DNA of 64,000 nucleotides from Euwallacea fornicatus (GCF_040115645.1 NC_089563.1:1674001-1738000), one strand, 5' to 3'. Numbered from the stretch's first letter, positions 12,340 through 25,847 are shown. A program made the numbers and translations. The notes: generated by a model from the letters alone, not told the origin.

Positions 12340-15300
12340 ATGGAGGCGGTGGCTAAGCACGAATTCAACGCCACAGCTGACGATGAGCTCAGCTTTAGAA
12401 AAGGACAAATTCTGAAGGTAAGCCTTGGAATCTTTAGATGTGTTTTTGTTTTATTTTTTAACTTCGACATTGGATTAATGTTTCGTTTCTTTTGTTATTT
12501 TTTAAGCGTTTCGTTTCGCTGAATTGTCATATTCTTTTATTATACTATGTTGTATGCAAAATGACCATTGATATTTTAAAATTCACAATACCAAACTACT
12601 TCTCCTTTAAAAAGGTGTGTTAAGTAAAGTGGCAGATTCCTTTTGGTCCTATGCAAAGAGAAATCTCAGTAGACAACATGCCCATAGTGATCTGCACTGG
12701 GAATATGTTTTTCCTTTTTTTTTATTTCTTACTGCATAAATATATCAATTTTGTAATCCTCTTAACCAATGAAATTTTATTATTTGTTCTGTTGTCCTGG
12801 AAACAACATAATATTGTTTATTTTCTTTATCAGTGCAATACTTATTCCTAAATATCAAAATGAAATTTTTTATTCTAGACGACAACATTAATATTCCTAC
12901 ATATATAGCCATTTTTAAGTAACCTTTGAATTAATTTTTGCTTTGACTTATGTACATATGCATATAATATGTATATACTGATTCTCCAGAAAGGTCATGT
13001 CATAAATTCTAGGGGCTCTAGGAAACACTAAAATAATGTTAGTACTTTGTATAAAATAATTCCTAGCAGTCTTCATTATCAAGTTATTCACTCTCAAAGT
13101 AAGAAGGTAATTAAATATTTTAGCTGTTACTTTTAAACAATTATTATGTTGACAATGAATATTTGGAGGTTTAAATAACTCATAGTCCTTTTTATTTTTA
13201 TATATAAACAGATGATTTGTGTGTTTTCCTTCTAAATATCAATTCAAAATTTCTCACTTAGACTCATTCATTTTTTAATGAGTTCACAAAATCAGTTTTT
13301 TTTTTCTATAGCTTGACTTTTTCATAATTTACCTTCAAAACATGTATATCTTATTTCTATTGATATCTTGTACCATCACTGAGAAAACCACATTTAATTA
13401 TCAGCATACACGATATATGCTAACAATTTAAAATCAAATATAATAGTAGTTTATTATAAAAAATGGTTTGTCTCTTTTCATTTTTTGCTAGCATTGTATT
13501 AGCCTTTCCTATAAAGAATAGAATTTGACCTGACCTTTCCAGATACCCTGTATACATGCAGACAAATTTTTGAACATACTCATCTGATATCTGAACTCTA
13601 AATTCACTCCACTACAAATTCACAAACAGGGTTAATTTTCAATATTTTGCTTTATGTTGGCGATATTGAAAGAAATGATTAGAAAAAGTGATTCTGAATA
13701 TTATTTTTATACTGAATCCTGATTTTTATCACAAACTTCGCTTTTTTACTTTTTCCATGGTTTTGGTCTTATATAAAATGGTTAACAGTTTATTATTTAA
13801 TTTAATATTAAGAGTGTCATGGAAAGTAATAATTTGCCATATTGGCAATTTTATGTATTCAAATATTTCAGTAAAATAAATAGAGTTTACACAGGAATAA
13901 TTATTTCATTCTCATGGGAAAACAATTTTTGGTCACTAATTAAATTTAGGAAAAAGATAGAACAATAATTTTGAACAAATAATTAACATTCAAAGGTGAT
14001 TTCCCAACTAGTACTTCATCTATTTAAATACATTTTTTAATTCTTTTACAATTTACTTTAGCCACTCATTTAAGTTCTCTGGTTCTATGAGCATGATAAC
14101 CAAAGAACTGGGTTATTTAAATTTTTTTCTCGTAAAGTTAATGGCATTTTAATTTTGTGGTCATTAATTATTAGAGCACTTAACACTATAAATTCAAAGT
14201 TTAATTTAACTAACATTTAACACTTGTGTTAAAGTGTTACTTTCCATGACACTCTAATTATTAGATTCAAAAATAACCTTATAATAATTTTGTTTACATT
14301 GTTTAAAATTCAGATATCACATAAGTCTCTTAAAAAATGTATTTCCTCAACCTGTATAGCTGTGGAAAAATTCAAATCTAAATTTCTTCAAATAGCAAAA
14401 ATGTGAGAATGTCTTTAAATATATATATATAATAATATAGTAATCTTAAATACTACACCCTGTATATAATATAAAATGTTGTACATTAATGAGATGGCAA
14501 GTAATAGCTTAATTTACATAGAAATACATGACAGAAAATTCATATAAACTTTTCATCAGGGCCTTAAAGTTTCCGATTTTAGTTAAAAATTTTTCACACA
14601 CGTTTAAAATGTGGAACTGTAAATAAATTTAATAAACTCTTCCACATGAACAACTAAGAAAATGGCATATCAACTGTCTACTATTTTTGGATGCACTATG
14701 GTCATTGTGGTAATGCACAGAAAACAAATTGGGTATCTCCTATATACAAGTTCTGCAATGTATGGGACGTTTGTGAGATCCAAAATGAAATGGGTTATGG
14801 ATTTTCGAAGGTTGACCCATACTCTAATCTGATTTTGCAGTTTCTAGGCAAATTATTTTGCTGGTAAAGTTATCAGAAGTTAAAAAAATTAAGAATAAAT
14901 ATGTCAATATTCTGATAATCTAAGTTTTCCTGTCTACACATTTTCAATTGTGGTCATTTGTGCCACAATATGTTCTGTAGTATATTACATGAAAGGTCTT
15001 TAAATTTCTGATCATTTTCTGAGCAGTGTGTAAGAAAATAAATTCTATTAAATCACAATACTCTATCCTGCCATTAAAAACACTTTCTATCACTATAACT
15101 GATATTGTCTTGGAGAAGTCAAGTCTATATTTTATAAGTGAAAATGTGGTAACCAAAGTTCTAAAAGATATTGAGTGGCACAACACATCTATGTATGAGC
15201 AATACAAAATCTAGAAGCATCTTTATAACTTTGTCGTTTTCCAAGTTGATATGATCAACACCTTTAAACATTCTTATAACATATATACTGAAATCCTTTT

Positions 15301-17958
15301 GCAGTCAGCCTTTGACCAATGGTTTCCCATTTATTTGAATATAATTCATAATTATTATTTTTTTCCTAGTGTATGTCTAGATTTTACATTTATCAATATT
15401 TAAGTTTATGAAGTTATCTCTACACCATCTTGTTATTCTATCTAAATCATCTTGTAGTCATGCACAGTCTTTAACAATTTGAATCTTTATGAGTATCTTC
15501 AAGTCATCTGCAAACAACAGTTGATTGCTATCTTGAACATTCCCAATCAGTTTTTCAATGGATATTTTGAACAGAACAAAGAAGATTATTTGCACCATAA
15601 GAACAATGAGTTGGTATCAGTTATACCTATTCTCTTAGTCATTGTTTTTAGGGACTTATAGCATTTATTTGTGAGAAAATGGTTGGAGAAGGTAATATAT
15701 CATAAAAACAGATGTTTTTTAAACTAGGGATGATGTCGGGACTTATAGGCTCGCCCATGAAGGAAGTAATATAAGAGATTTTGTTCCACTATATCACACA
15801 AGTTATAGGCGCTTGAAATCCGCAATTATTAAATTTCGCCTTCACTATATATTGTATAACATTATCAAAAAATATTCTTTAATTGCTATGTTGGTTATTG
15901 ATTCTTTTAATACATTTACTGAAATTCCTAAGAAATTTGAACCAGCCATCATTTTAGATTTGCACATACCAAAAACTGTTTTAAAAAAATAAAGAAGATA
16001 TTATGTATTGGCAAGTGTTGGTTGCCTGCATGTGAAATCAGCCTGAATTATACATTAAACTCCACATTACACTTGTTTTTCTTAGTTGCATAGACATGTT
16101 TGAGTAGGTATCTTGGCATCTCTAAACAGTACCCAGCAAATTATTCAAAAGTTTCGATGTAGAAATACCGGGAAAATGACCTATGTTGCACTCTTGCACA
16201 ATAAATTTCTACACGTTCCATAGAGTTTTCAAAACTAAAAGTATATACAACTGTTGGTCCCATACCAGATATACATTAATTTAATATATCTAGAAGTGTG
16301 TTTTAAATATACTAAAGTTTTTCAAAAATTCTTTAATTATTTAAATCCCTGCCTTTTTTCAGGTTTTAAACATGGAAGATGATATGAATTGGTATAGGGC
16401 AGAACTGGACAGCAGGGAAGGCCTCATACCTAGCAATTATATTGAAATGAAACCACATGAGTATGTTATGAAAGTCAGTTCCTTTATATATAAATATTTA
16501 CAATATTTTTAGCTGGTATTATGGACGAATAACCAGGAGTGATTCTGAAAAATTACTACTGAATAAACATGAAGGGGCGTTCCTTATAAGAATTAGTGAA
16601 ACTAGCCCTGGTGATTTCTCTCTTTCAGTCAAGTATGTTTACAGTTTAGTTTTGTTATTCAGGGTTTCCTATAACTAACTTTTTAGGTGCTCTGATGGTG
16701 TTCAGCACTTCAAAGTGCTAAGGGATGCCCAAGGGAAATTCTTCCTCTGGGTAGTCAAATTCAACTCACTTAATGAATTGGTTGAGTACCACAGGACATC
16801 CTCAGTCTCGAGATCGCAGGATGTAAAGCTTAGGGATATGGTGGCAGATGAGGTAAAATTTTAGACTTATATTGGGGGGTATTTTTATGGTGCTTTTTTC
16901 TTTAGTATCTAGTGCAAGCCTTATATGATTTTACACCTCAAGAAGTGGGTGAGCTTGAATTTAAGAGAGGAGATGTTATTACTGTGACAGGTGAGTCTTT
17001 TTTGTTTGGTTTATTTCCAAGGTAGCAAGCAACGTTTTATGTTTAAAAAGCAATATATTTGATGTATTTGTTTTATCGTCAAGACGTGCAAAACTTGACA
17101 CATTAACATTGAAGTTCATTACTTCAGTAATAAAAACCATTTTAACTGGTCAAGATGATAATTATTAACTACAGGATTGATTTTAATAAAGATGGTATTT
17201 TAAAATTTTTCATTATGCGTCTTAATCAATCAATGTTATCAGTGATCTCTAATTCTGTTTTGTTATTAATGCAATAAAATTGTTAAGTTAGTATTGTTGA
17301 CAATAATAAACCGATAATTGGATTGTTTAATCTAAAGCAGCGATCGATTTGAACGATAAATTGATTTTAAAAGAATTGCACGATAGTTTTTCATTTAGAA
17401 ACACGAAAATAACGATCGTTTTATAATGTGAACAGAAAATTTATTTAATAAAATTTTGTATGAAATCGTAAATTTGCGGTATCGATTGGACACTGGGGAT
17501 ATAAGCTTATTCAGTTTGATAATTTTAAAAACTATAGGTCGATATCTTAAAAAAAATATAATAAAAAGTCAATTTGAAAAAATACAGTTTTGAAAGAATA
17601 GGCTACCTTTTTTTAAAAACTTGAGATAATATTGATTCGCAAATTGTAATATCTTTTCTTTATATTCTTAACATTTTCTCTTTGTATGTGTTTAGTATAG
17701 AGTGTATTATTAAGACCCTAGTTTAGTTTATATGTATCAGATATTTTTGACCATGTTTCTTAAAAGAAAGCTTCCCAAATATTAGCCTTGCCTATTTTCT
17801 GTATTTTCTGCTACTTTTGGATAAATTATAGTCTGAAACCCTCACTATCAAGTTTTTTCGAATTTTTAGATCGCTCAGATCAACATTGGTGGCATGGCGA
17901 AATCGGCCATCGTCGAGGACTATTTCCTGCGACTTACGTAACACAATACCACACGTAA
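12340..17958 (+). CDS. drk: Drk, Grb2-type SH3-SH2-SH3 adaptor
   Basis: Drk is the insect Grb2. Its SH2 domain binds phosphotyrosine on activated receptor tyrosine kinases such as Sevenless and EGFR, and its SH3 domains bind proline motifs of Sos, leading to Ras activation at the plasma membrane. Six exons: 12340-12417, 16363-16460, 16513-16632, 16687-16852, 16906-16990, 17870-17958. They total 636 nt, giving 211 residues, the usual Drk length. Domains: N-terminal SH3 about 1-57 (starts MEAVAKHEF; ALYDF-type motif reads AKHEF), SH2 about 60-152 with the phosphotyrosine-binding Arg85 in FLIR, C-terminal SH3 about 155-211 (ALYDF, then WWHGEI and FPATYV). All splice sites are GT-AG and in phase. 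Intron 1 is 3.9 kb; introns 2 to 4 are only about 52-54 bp; intron 5 is 879 bp. No defect is visible. Confidence 0.98.
12418..16362 (+). other. drk: drk intron 1
   Basis: A 3.9-kb AT-rich intron follows the exon that encodes the first 26 residues. No exon or RNA gene is recognised inside it. Two copies of the ACCCTGTATA motif (about 13,544 and 14,456) and a copy of the TTGCTGGTAAAGTTA repeat (14,839-14,888) suggest old small transposon insertions. Confidence 0.6.
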
Positions 17959-19860
17959 ACGTCCAGATTTCACAGGTGCTTTGGCCAAAACTTGACTAAC
18001 GTTTGGGACTAGATTAAAGAAATAATTTCACCGAAGGTTCTGTGCATTGTCAAGTTTTTGCCGAGAATTAATGCATTTAAAAGTGGTGATTACCTCCCGT
18101 TTTTAAATCACTGTTATTATTTTCCTGGTATCACGGTCCTACGTTTTAAGGTTGAGGTATTACCCGATTGAAGATTTTTATTTGGAACGTTGCAATTAAC
18201 GAGCGCAATGTGAGTTTGCTCATTTTTTAACAAATCAAGGGGGAAATTCTGTAGTTCCTGCTATTGTTTCGCGTAAAGAGGTAATTTTCATTCGCCTGTT
18301 AAGTAATAGCAAATTGTGTGATTATTTCGATTTATTTGGTGCCTACTAAATACTTTAATTCTTCTTTTGTAGGTTTTAAGTTTTACTGTGTTGTATTTGT
18401 TTAGTTGTTTCTTGAGTTCGACGATTTTTGCTCATAACGGTCAGTTCGGTGTATGCTGAATAATGATTGGAAAGAAAGCGATATTCCGCGTAATATTGAG
18501 ATGCGCATTTTATTACGTTTACATTATGAGTCGTATCGTGTCAAATTATACCAAATTTCCCTAGTAAATATTTTTATATCTACGAAAATCCGATTTTTGT
18601 CAGTACAACATTTTTATTTTTTTCCGTTAACTTTGGTATTCTAAAACGGTTTCGTTTTGATGTTATCCCGTGTCATACAAGGTTTTTTTTTTAGATGTTA
18701 AATTCTTTTCGATGCCATAAACGTTGTAAATTGTAAGTTCAAGAGTTATAATCAACGCACAGAGTTATATCAAAAAATATTCAAAATTTGTACATTTCTT
18801 CCTGTTTTGTCTTCATAGTGTATACGTTTACATTCGACTGTATGATGTAATTAATGGTTACATCGTTGCCATTATTCACTATATTCTTTTTGTACAAAAG
18901 CAAGTGTTAAGAAAATACAGGGCATTCTTTTTTTTTAACATTTTTTACAATTTTTAGCAAATTCTAAAAGATAACTCTTATTCACCAACAATTGTCAGTT
19001 GGACGATTAGCTGTATATAAATCATATTATTATTCCTTGATTTACCTTTAATCATTGTAGTTTAAAGCTGCAGTAATGAAATTATGTTTTGAAAATTAAA
19101 GCAGTGTTTTGATGGTTTCCTTAGAGTTATGCTGCTGCTGCCATGACAATAGAATAACACTAAATAAATTCTCAAGATACTCGGTTTTCGGCCAAAAATT
19201 CGAAGCGTTTTTGAACTTATATAGGTGCCTGTGTGGTTTTAATTGTGAATAGTTGCCAATATAGTCTGAAATTAACGAAAAACTACTATAATGCTCCCAA
19301 GTTACGCAACACCAATAATTATATGTTTTAGAAATCAATTAGAAAATTTCTTCTATATTTGGGCATTTGTGACTACACATATCCCGTTTGGTTCAAGTAT
19401 CGGAAATCGTGCTTTAAATTACAAAAATATTTATGAAAAAGATTTTCATGATTTTTGGTGGAAGATAATGACGATTTGATACTATGATAGTATAGCTTTT
19501 TCATGTTTTAGTTTACAATTTTGTATATACTAACGTAGATTATGGAATTTATGCGATGATGATATAAGTGCAACATATTTAGATAAATATATGTTATTAT
19601 ACGAATGAAAGATTCTGTTCATTTTTGAGATAAAAGCACAGAGAAAGAGAATTAAATTTGTGAACCGATTGAAGAGATGCGCTGGGCTTTACTTGAAAAT
19701 GATGACAAAAATTTGTGAGCCGGCTAAAGGGACCAAATTTTAAAAAAATTGAAATTTGTAAAAATATTTGAACGGGATGAAAGGATGCGACCGAACTATA
19801 AAAAAATCGATAAATTGTGTCGGTTGTAAACATGTGATCGAATCATACTGCTGCAGATTA
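17959..19860 (+). other. drk: drk 3' untranslated region and downstream sequence
   Basis: The stretch after the drk stop codon should contain its 3' untranslated region, whose end is not resolved. No other gene is recognised. The short open frames within 18,450-19,830 have no family features and AT-rich codon use like the surrounding noncoding DNA. Confidence 0.4.
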
Positions 19861-20219
19861 TATTAATCTTTAACCCTGCACATCATTTACTGTTAAGGAC
19901 CTCATTGCACTGTGGAAGCTAAAGTGCTAATAAAGGCGCATGCAGACATCCAACGTATTAACATGGCAACGCAAAACGGTCCTTCACCATTTTTTTTTTG
20001 TTATACAAAAAAAGTCTTGCGTTTCTTACGCAACGATAAAATAAATATTCGGTACACCTGACATACCGATAGTGTTTACTGTGGTTGTTGATGGTCAGAG
20101 TGGAGTTTATTGTAAATTGAATAAGTTTTTATCTTTTAAAATTGAACATTATTCTACCGTTAAGAGGGTTGATATGCTTCGAGTGTGTGGATTCTGTGAG
20201 AGAAATGTAGTATGCATAC

Positions 20220-20400
20220 CACAGTCTATCGTAATAAATATCTAAATTACAGAATTCTGGGTCATTATACTTTTGCAAGGATTAAAAGACAACTTAGAGA
20301 AACGGGTAGTTTTAATCCAAATTATGTTAATCAAAGACGCAAACGCCAAAAATTGGGAAAAAAATATGATGCCACCCCACTTAATTGACACATCATCTAT
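20220..20400 (+). pseudogene. Helix-turn-helix remnant of a transposase
   Basis: A plus-strand frame near 20,270-20,340 reads ARIKRQLRETGSF followed by basic residues. This resembles the RFRETGS segment in the N-terminal DNA-binding region of IS630-type transposases. Stops lie close on both sides. It is a weak, short match. Confidence 0.35.
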
Positions 20401-20749
20401 AGAAATATAAAGTACCAAAGGAATCTATTCCTAAGGGATTCGCAATAACTTTCAATATCAAAATAAATGGTAAGGAAGGTTTTAGGAGATCCATCGAAAA
20501 GTAGAATTATGTTTATGTATTTAATGCAAAAAAATGAAATAGTCGCGTCTTTGCAAAAGTTAGAAATATATTATCAATAAAAATCGTAGGTTCTGGACAA
20601 TTTGGTGAAAGTCTTTTTCACTGCAGGATCGTTACATATGCTTATAGCTGTTTCTTATTAGATTACAATTATTAGACAACTCTCAAGAACCTAATAAATG
20701 ATAAACAAAAAATGTTAGAGAAAAAGGTATTTTATTAAAATAAAAAAAA

Positions 20750-21960
20750 TATAATAAATCAGGTGTTTTATTTACCCTGTTTGTGAACAATCCTATTAAA
20801 CAGAAAAACAATTATAATTGTATATATACCTACATATTATATTAATAATAGAACTTATCGTTAATTCATGAGAGGAGATATCACGTTATGCCACTTTTCA
20901 AACTTTGAACGCCGATATATTGAGAAATCGTAGGGCCTTTTGCGCCATTCCTCCATCAAAACATTTTTAGCTCATTTTTGTTTGTTCTTGAATGTTGTCT
21001 TACTTGTAAATCCAATTGTTGCCATAAATTTTTAATTGGATTAAGATTTGGAGATTGAGCTGAGGTTTTTAGAACTTTTGGACAGTTGTAGAGCATCCAT
21101 TCTTTAACTATCACTGTATTGTCTTTGGGATCATTATCTTGATAATACTTAAAACTCCTTCGAATGTGCATATCAGTGCTACTTTTTAAAAAATTATTTT
21201 TAAGATGTTTAAGTAAACCATTTTGACCATTGTTCCATCAATGAACACCAATACTTCAATCTCTTTGGCCGAAATGCCGCCTAAAACCATTACTGATTCA
21301 CCACCGTGTTTTACAGTAAAACGTAAATTGCTTGTTTTCAGTTCTTCCTCCAAATCATTTGTCGTCCATCAAATTCAAATATGTTCAATTTTGACTCATC
21401 AGCAACAGTTGCATCCTTCCGGTTTTAAAATAATCTCCGATGCAAATTCTTTTCTAAAGTTCTTATTTTTGTTATGAGGCTATGGCTTACTTCTGGGTAC
21501 CCAACAATTGAAACCATTTGCTCCTATGCATCTTCGTATTGTTTCTGGAGATACTTTTTTACCAGTTTGATTTTCCAGAGATATCTTCAGTTTAAGGGCA
21601 CTAATTCTGGAATTTTCCTTGATAGTGTTCATGATGTATCCCTTTCCTCGAATATTTATTAGTTGATCGCCAGTTTGTTTAATGGAAAGAATTTTGTGTT
21701 AAACTTTATACCAGTGAATATCTGTAACCGTGCTCTTGTTCAAATTAAATTTTTCGTCCATTTTTCTGTAGGATAACTTCTTTTCAAAGTTGAAAATGAC
21801 TAATTGTCGTAAATCGAAAGTGATATTTGCCTTATTTTTAACTCTAACCATTTTTACTCCTCAAAAATGCATGGAGTATTAGGAGTAACTTTAATAAATA
21901 CCATGGAACACTCTTAGAATATTAGATTCAACACAAGACACGCTCTTATGGGCAAAACTA
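20750..21960 (-). mobile_element. Decayed Tc1-like transposon, minus strand
   Basis: A minus-strand transposase remnant runs from about 21,855 to 20,956. The C-terminal part (21,171-20,956) reads YYQDNDPK, then the WMLYNCPKVL segment and SPNLNPIKNLWQQL, where the usual PIE catalytic Glu is Lys. The N-terminal part near 21,780-21,850 has a helix-turn-helix-like frame (LRQLVIFNFEKKLSYRKM). Frameshifts lie between them. It belongs to the same clade as the copies near 3.5-4.4 kb and 26-27.7 kb, judged by the shared YQDND and LYNCPKVL-type blocks. The outer boundaries are approximate; no clean inverted repeats were found. Confidence 0.65.
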
Positions 21961-22082
21961 CAATTTACTAAAAATGTCCGTATATCTTTTAGGACCTCGA
22001 AAACGACTTGTTAAGATATTTCAGTTTTTCCATATTTTGACATTGAATTATAAATATGTCGGAGATTTATTAGTTCTTAAGT

Positions 22083-22335
22083 TTATAAATGTAAAATTTG
22101 AGTTAGCAATAAGATTGAGGAGCAGGCTGACAGGTTTACCTTGAAGATAAAGCACCATCGAACGAGGTCACTATTACCGACGCAATTAAGGGCCATGTGT
22201 GGGATTTGGTCCGTGGGAAACCAGGACGAAGAGGTACCTTTCCTTTGGGCCGTAAGGACCACGGGGACTGGAGAAAAAGGGAAGAAGGCAGTAAAGAGAA
22301 AGAAGGACAAAGCAGCGGTCAGGTGGTAGTGAAAT
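22083..22335. other. Short G+C-rich block of unknown origin
   Basis: This 250-bp block has clearly higher G+C than its flanks and is open on both strands (22,141-22,329 plus; 22,083-22,310 minus). The plus frame ends in a Lys-rich stretch. No family is recognised. It could be the tail of a retroelement, since short A-rich sequence follows, or imported DNA. Confidence 0.3.
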
Positions 22336-22559
22336 CGTCAGCCTTGCCTTACTATTAGTTAATATAATAAAATATTAAAATTGTTAATGATGGAGAAAGT
22401 CCCTAATGTTATCCCGACAAATACATATATTTTTGTATTGTTGGTAAGCAAAAACTAATACCAAATACATACCAAAGACTCGTTTCCTAATTGTTTATTT
22501 TTATTATTACTATACACGAAAGAAGATTGTAAGTGTAAGTGTCCGAATATTTTAAGAAG

Positions 22560-23440
22560 TCACTGTATATATCGTTTCGAAAACCCATCAGCTGTACTTT
22601 TACAAACAGCAGGTCGTACCGATATCACTTCGTAGATGATTCACTTGAATGTTAGCGCGACACCAGGCAAGATGTTCATAATTTGCTCTGCATTAATAAT
22701 AATCAGCATAAGCGGGTTTCCTTTTATGCCAAAAATTCATGAAGTACGCCGTTAGCATATCTATGACTTAATGAGTGAAAGTACGTGGCGTTCCACTGTG
22801 ATTTTGTGAGTGAAAATATTTGTTACCGGCGTAATTCTGACTCATCTTTTTGCTGGTTAGGGGTGAGTTCTGACTGTTGTTTCCTGTAGTTAATAGCTAA
22901 GTTTTGTCATGTCAGGGAAAGTGACGTAATTAGAATTTTGGTGAGAAAGTCGAAATTACTTTCAATTTTGGCTCTTTTGAAAGATACTCAGGACCATTTT
23001 TGGGTGCAGCCGAAGAATGATATTGCAACTTGAGTTATTTCGAAGATGTTTTTTTCAGGAGTTAACACTGTTTTTTTTATGTTCCGGGTCTCAGCTGTGC
23101 GCCGCTTTGGTTTAAGTTGAAATTAATTCGAAACGTTAACTGTTTCGAGATGTTTTCTTACGAGTCAATATTAAATTTTGTTCAGGAAACAGAACTTATT
23201 TTTTAAAAAGAGTTTTAATTGATTTTTTTCAGGAACTAATATAGATTTTTTTGAGGAATTAATATTGCATTCTTCTCAAAAATTATTATTGATTTTTTTT
23301 CAGGAATGATGTAATGTTGATTTTTTTGAGTTTCATATTTTAATTGTGTACGCACACGTTTTGAGTCGAAATTAATTCGAAACTGGAACCGTTTGAAAGA
23401 CATTTTTTCGGCCTGTTAAAATTTAACACATCGAAACGGT
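22560..23440. repeat. Dispersed repeat family, copy 2
   Basis: Matches copy 1 at 4735-5480 over several ordered blocks: CAGCTGTACTTTTACAAA (22,590), CCGATATCACTTCGTAGATG (22,619), GAATGTTAGCGCGAC (22,646), and TCGAAATTAATTCGAAAC at 23,361 with a related block at 23,113. Within the copy, segments such as TTTTTTCAGGAAT and AATATTGATT recur several times, so it has internal repeats. Confidence 0.6.
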
Positions 23441-23499
23441 AAGTTAATATGAATAGTGCGGCTTTTTATTAATTAAAAATACATATGCATATGTTAATA

Positions 23500-23900
23500 A
23501 AGACAATGACGCATGAAATTCCAAGTTCTGAAAAGCCTCTGACTTCTTTTTTGATGAATTTCTGTTTGAAATCAGGAACGTATTTATTCATAAATATTTG
23601 AAAAACCAAAATAATTGGAGGCCATTGTATCGTTCTTATCGTTCGGTTTATAAGTCGTACGTTTGCAAAAGACGGAATGTGAAGTTTGTAGGCTTTTCTA
23701 CCGACATTGATCCTTAGATCAATCAGCTGAATGATAACGCGAAGAACAAGATATTCGTAATGCGGAATTTGTTCGAAAATCTCATTAGATATGGGCGTCG
23801 TTAGGTTTTTTTCTCCCTTTGAGGCGCGTTACTTCCTCTGATTGAAACCATATGCACAGCTAGGCTCCAAATAAAAAAAAACAACCGTTTTTGGTCAATT
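23500..23900. repeat. Dispersed repeat family, copy 3 (diverged)
   Basis: The segment GCATGAAATTCCAAGTTCTG (23,511) with CCTCTGACTTCTTTTTTGATG (about 23,537) matches copy 1 near 4752-4808. The segment from 23,640 (TAAGTCGTACGTTTGCAAAAG, then GATAACGCGAAGAACAAGAT) matches copy 1 near 4958-5065 more distantly. It follows copy 2 directly, as a tandem partner. Confidence 0.45.
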
Positions 23901-25697
23901 TTGGTTGCCGAATGCTGAATTTCCAAAGCTGAGGATCCTTCCTTCCTGATTATTTTCATTTACGAAGAGGTCGTTTGTCGATTTTTCAGCACAGACAAAT
24001 CAACACGTAATTTTGCGAATACACGTAATCCGTGTGACGTTTTGGAAGAGAGTAACACTCACTCCGTCAGTGTTAAAAGCGTTTTCGCGATTCCTCCCGT
24101 GTTGCTCGCGAAAATGATCGAATTTCGACTGAAAATGGACTGAAAATTTGGAAAAATTTATGCGGGTTTGAAGATCAATTAAATGGAAAAGCAACGACTG
24201 TTCGTACGAGATACTGTTTGGTTCAAACGGGTAAAAATCGAACTTTGAAAATTTGATTTTATCCAATGGTACCCAGAATATTGTCTTGCGTGTGTTCGGA
24301 TCTTTGAAGTCGCACCATCGAAGGACCCAAATTGATCAAAGTAAAAACTTCGACGGCTAAAAAGAAAGTCATAGACGGATGTGAGGTGGGGCAGTGCGGT
24401 AAGTGTTGTGCTGAAAATAAACGGTAATTGAAATCATTCGTTTCTATGACTGAGGATTGACAGTTTTTGTTGACAGATTTCCCAACGGATCATAATTCCA
24501 GAAGGTTTATTTGCAGAAAGTAAACAGCGTTTGATCGCTGTACCTAATTTAACCCCGCTTAATTTTATCTTCTGTGTTGGTGACCACTCTAACTGGTTTT
24601 TGTCACTAATTATGGTATAGGGGCGGAATGGGAATCGAGTATTTTTGAAATAATCACACAATCGTTAGTTTTTGATATATAATTTGTGTTTTTTTATTAT
24701 AACAGCATGGTCGAAGTCACGGCGTTTTCTAATCACGAACAGAAAATTATATCTGGCATGTGCTGTCCGTTCTCGTTGATGCAATGTTGGAGACGTTAAA
24801 AAATTAGCTTCGACTCTTTCCAACGGAGACCCGTTGATTTTAGTGTTGTATTGTTGTTTAATTCTTCTAATGTACGAGTGTTACAAATCCGCCATACAGT
24901 GCGATCGCTTACTCGAAGAGCAGTTAAATGTTTCCAAGCAGAGCTCAGTGGGTATCGCTTACCTCACCCTTTCAATGTGTTCTAGCACAGTATTATTTGT
25001 ACGTGTCCAATCTCCTGTTCGTAGATTGTTAGCCCAAGGTAAAATTGCGTCACGCGTGAGAACAGTCATTGCGTTTAATATGAAATCAGTGAGAAAACAT
25101 CTCATATTGTACTTCAGTCACTGACTCACCACTCCTAAAAAACATTAACGAATGTTCGATGTTCTAACATGCACGACGGCTCTACGGTGGCAACTGAAAG
25201 TTAATTAAAAAAAAAATGCTGAGCCAAAGAGAATGAAGTGCCTGTCGAAGCACAACACTTCCATCGTGAACGGTCGAATATTATTCATTCTAAAAACGCT
25301 TGGTTCCCGCGCCGCACCCTGTATAGGCAGTGACAAAAGTCACTTTAGAGGAAGGGGGACGTATTGGAGGCATGAGGACATATGTATTTATCACGTTCAC
25401 CCTCCAGTATGCACACGCTGTATATTATTTTGTTTCGCGTATTATTTCCCTGGTTAGACCAACGAGCTGTACAGTCGCAAAAAAGAGTGTAGTTACTTGC
25501 ACGTTTGGAGGTCATGATGTCATTGTGAGCGATCGGTTTGTCACTCATATTTTTGCGAGAAATATTGTAAAGTTTTTTGTACATTTTAGTACAGATATCG
25601 ATGATTTTATGGTTGAAATATGGAATAAACTAATAATCGAGTTAGTTCCAAACGAAAATTATTTGGCAGCTTTGTTGGATTTGTTGTACCAGTTGTA
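23901..25697. other. Repeat-rich stretch, no intact gene
   Basis: No intact gene is recognised. A minus-strand frame near 24,870-24,960 contains VSDRTVWR, reminiscent of transposase helix-turn-helix domains. An ACCCTGTATA motif at about 25,316 and a repeat-family block at 25,468 (ACGAGCTGTACAGTCGCAAA) suggest transposon debris. The 122-codon frame at 25,330-25,698 has no family features. Confidence 0.35.
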
Positions 25698-25847
25698 ATG
25701 CCAAATCGGTCAAATGATTACAACTATTTACTGTTTTTGCGAAACACTTTTCCCGATTTATTGGAAAATGTTCCATCACAACTTCGTGACGAATCGTGGT
25801 TCGTGCACGATGGGGTGCCAACTGACTTTATTATAAAACGTTCGTAG
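25670..25847 (+). pseudogene. IS630-type transposase fragment with the second catalytic Asp
   Basis: A plus-strand frame (ATG 25,698, stop 25,847; open from about 25,665) contains FLRNTFPDLLENVP and WFVHDGVPTDF. These match the block before and around the second catalytic Asp (HDGAPxHF) of an insect IS630-type transposase family, the same type as the N-terminal fragment at 36,987-37,328 and the C-terminal fragment near 53,815-53,965. Only about 55 residues survive, with no first Asp or Glu nearby. Confidence 0.6.

Noticed and set aside
25330..25698. 122-codon open frame, plus strand
   Set aside because: The real remnant at its 3' end is in another frame (the transposase fragment ending at 25,847). 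The rest has no family features.
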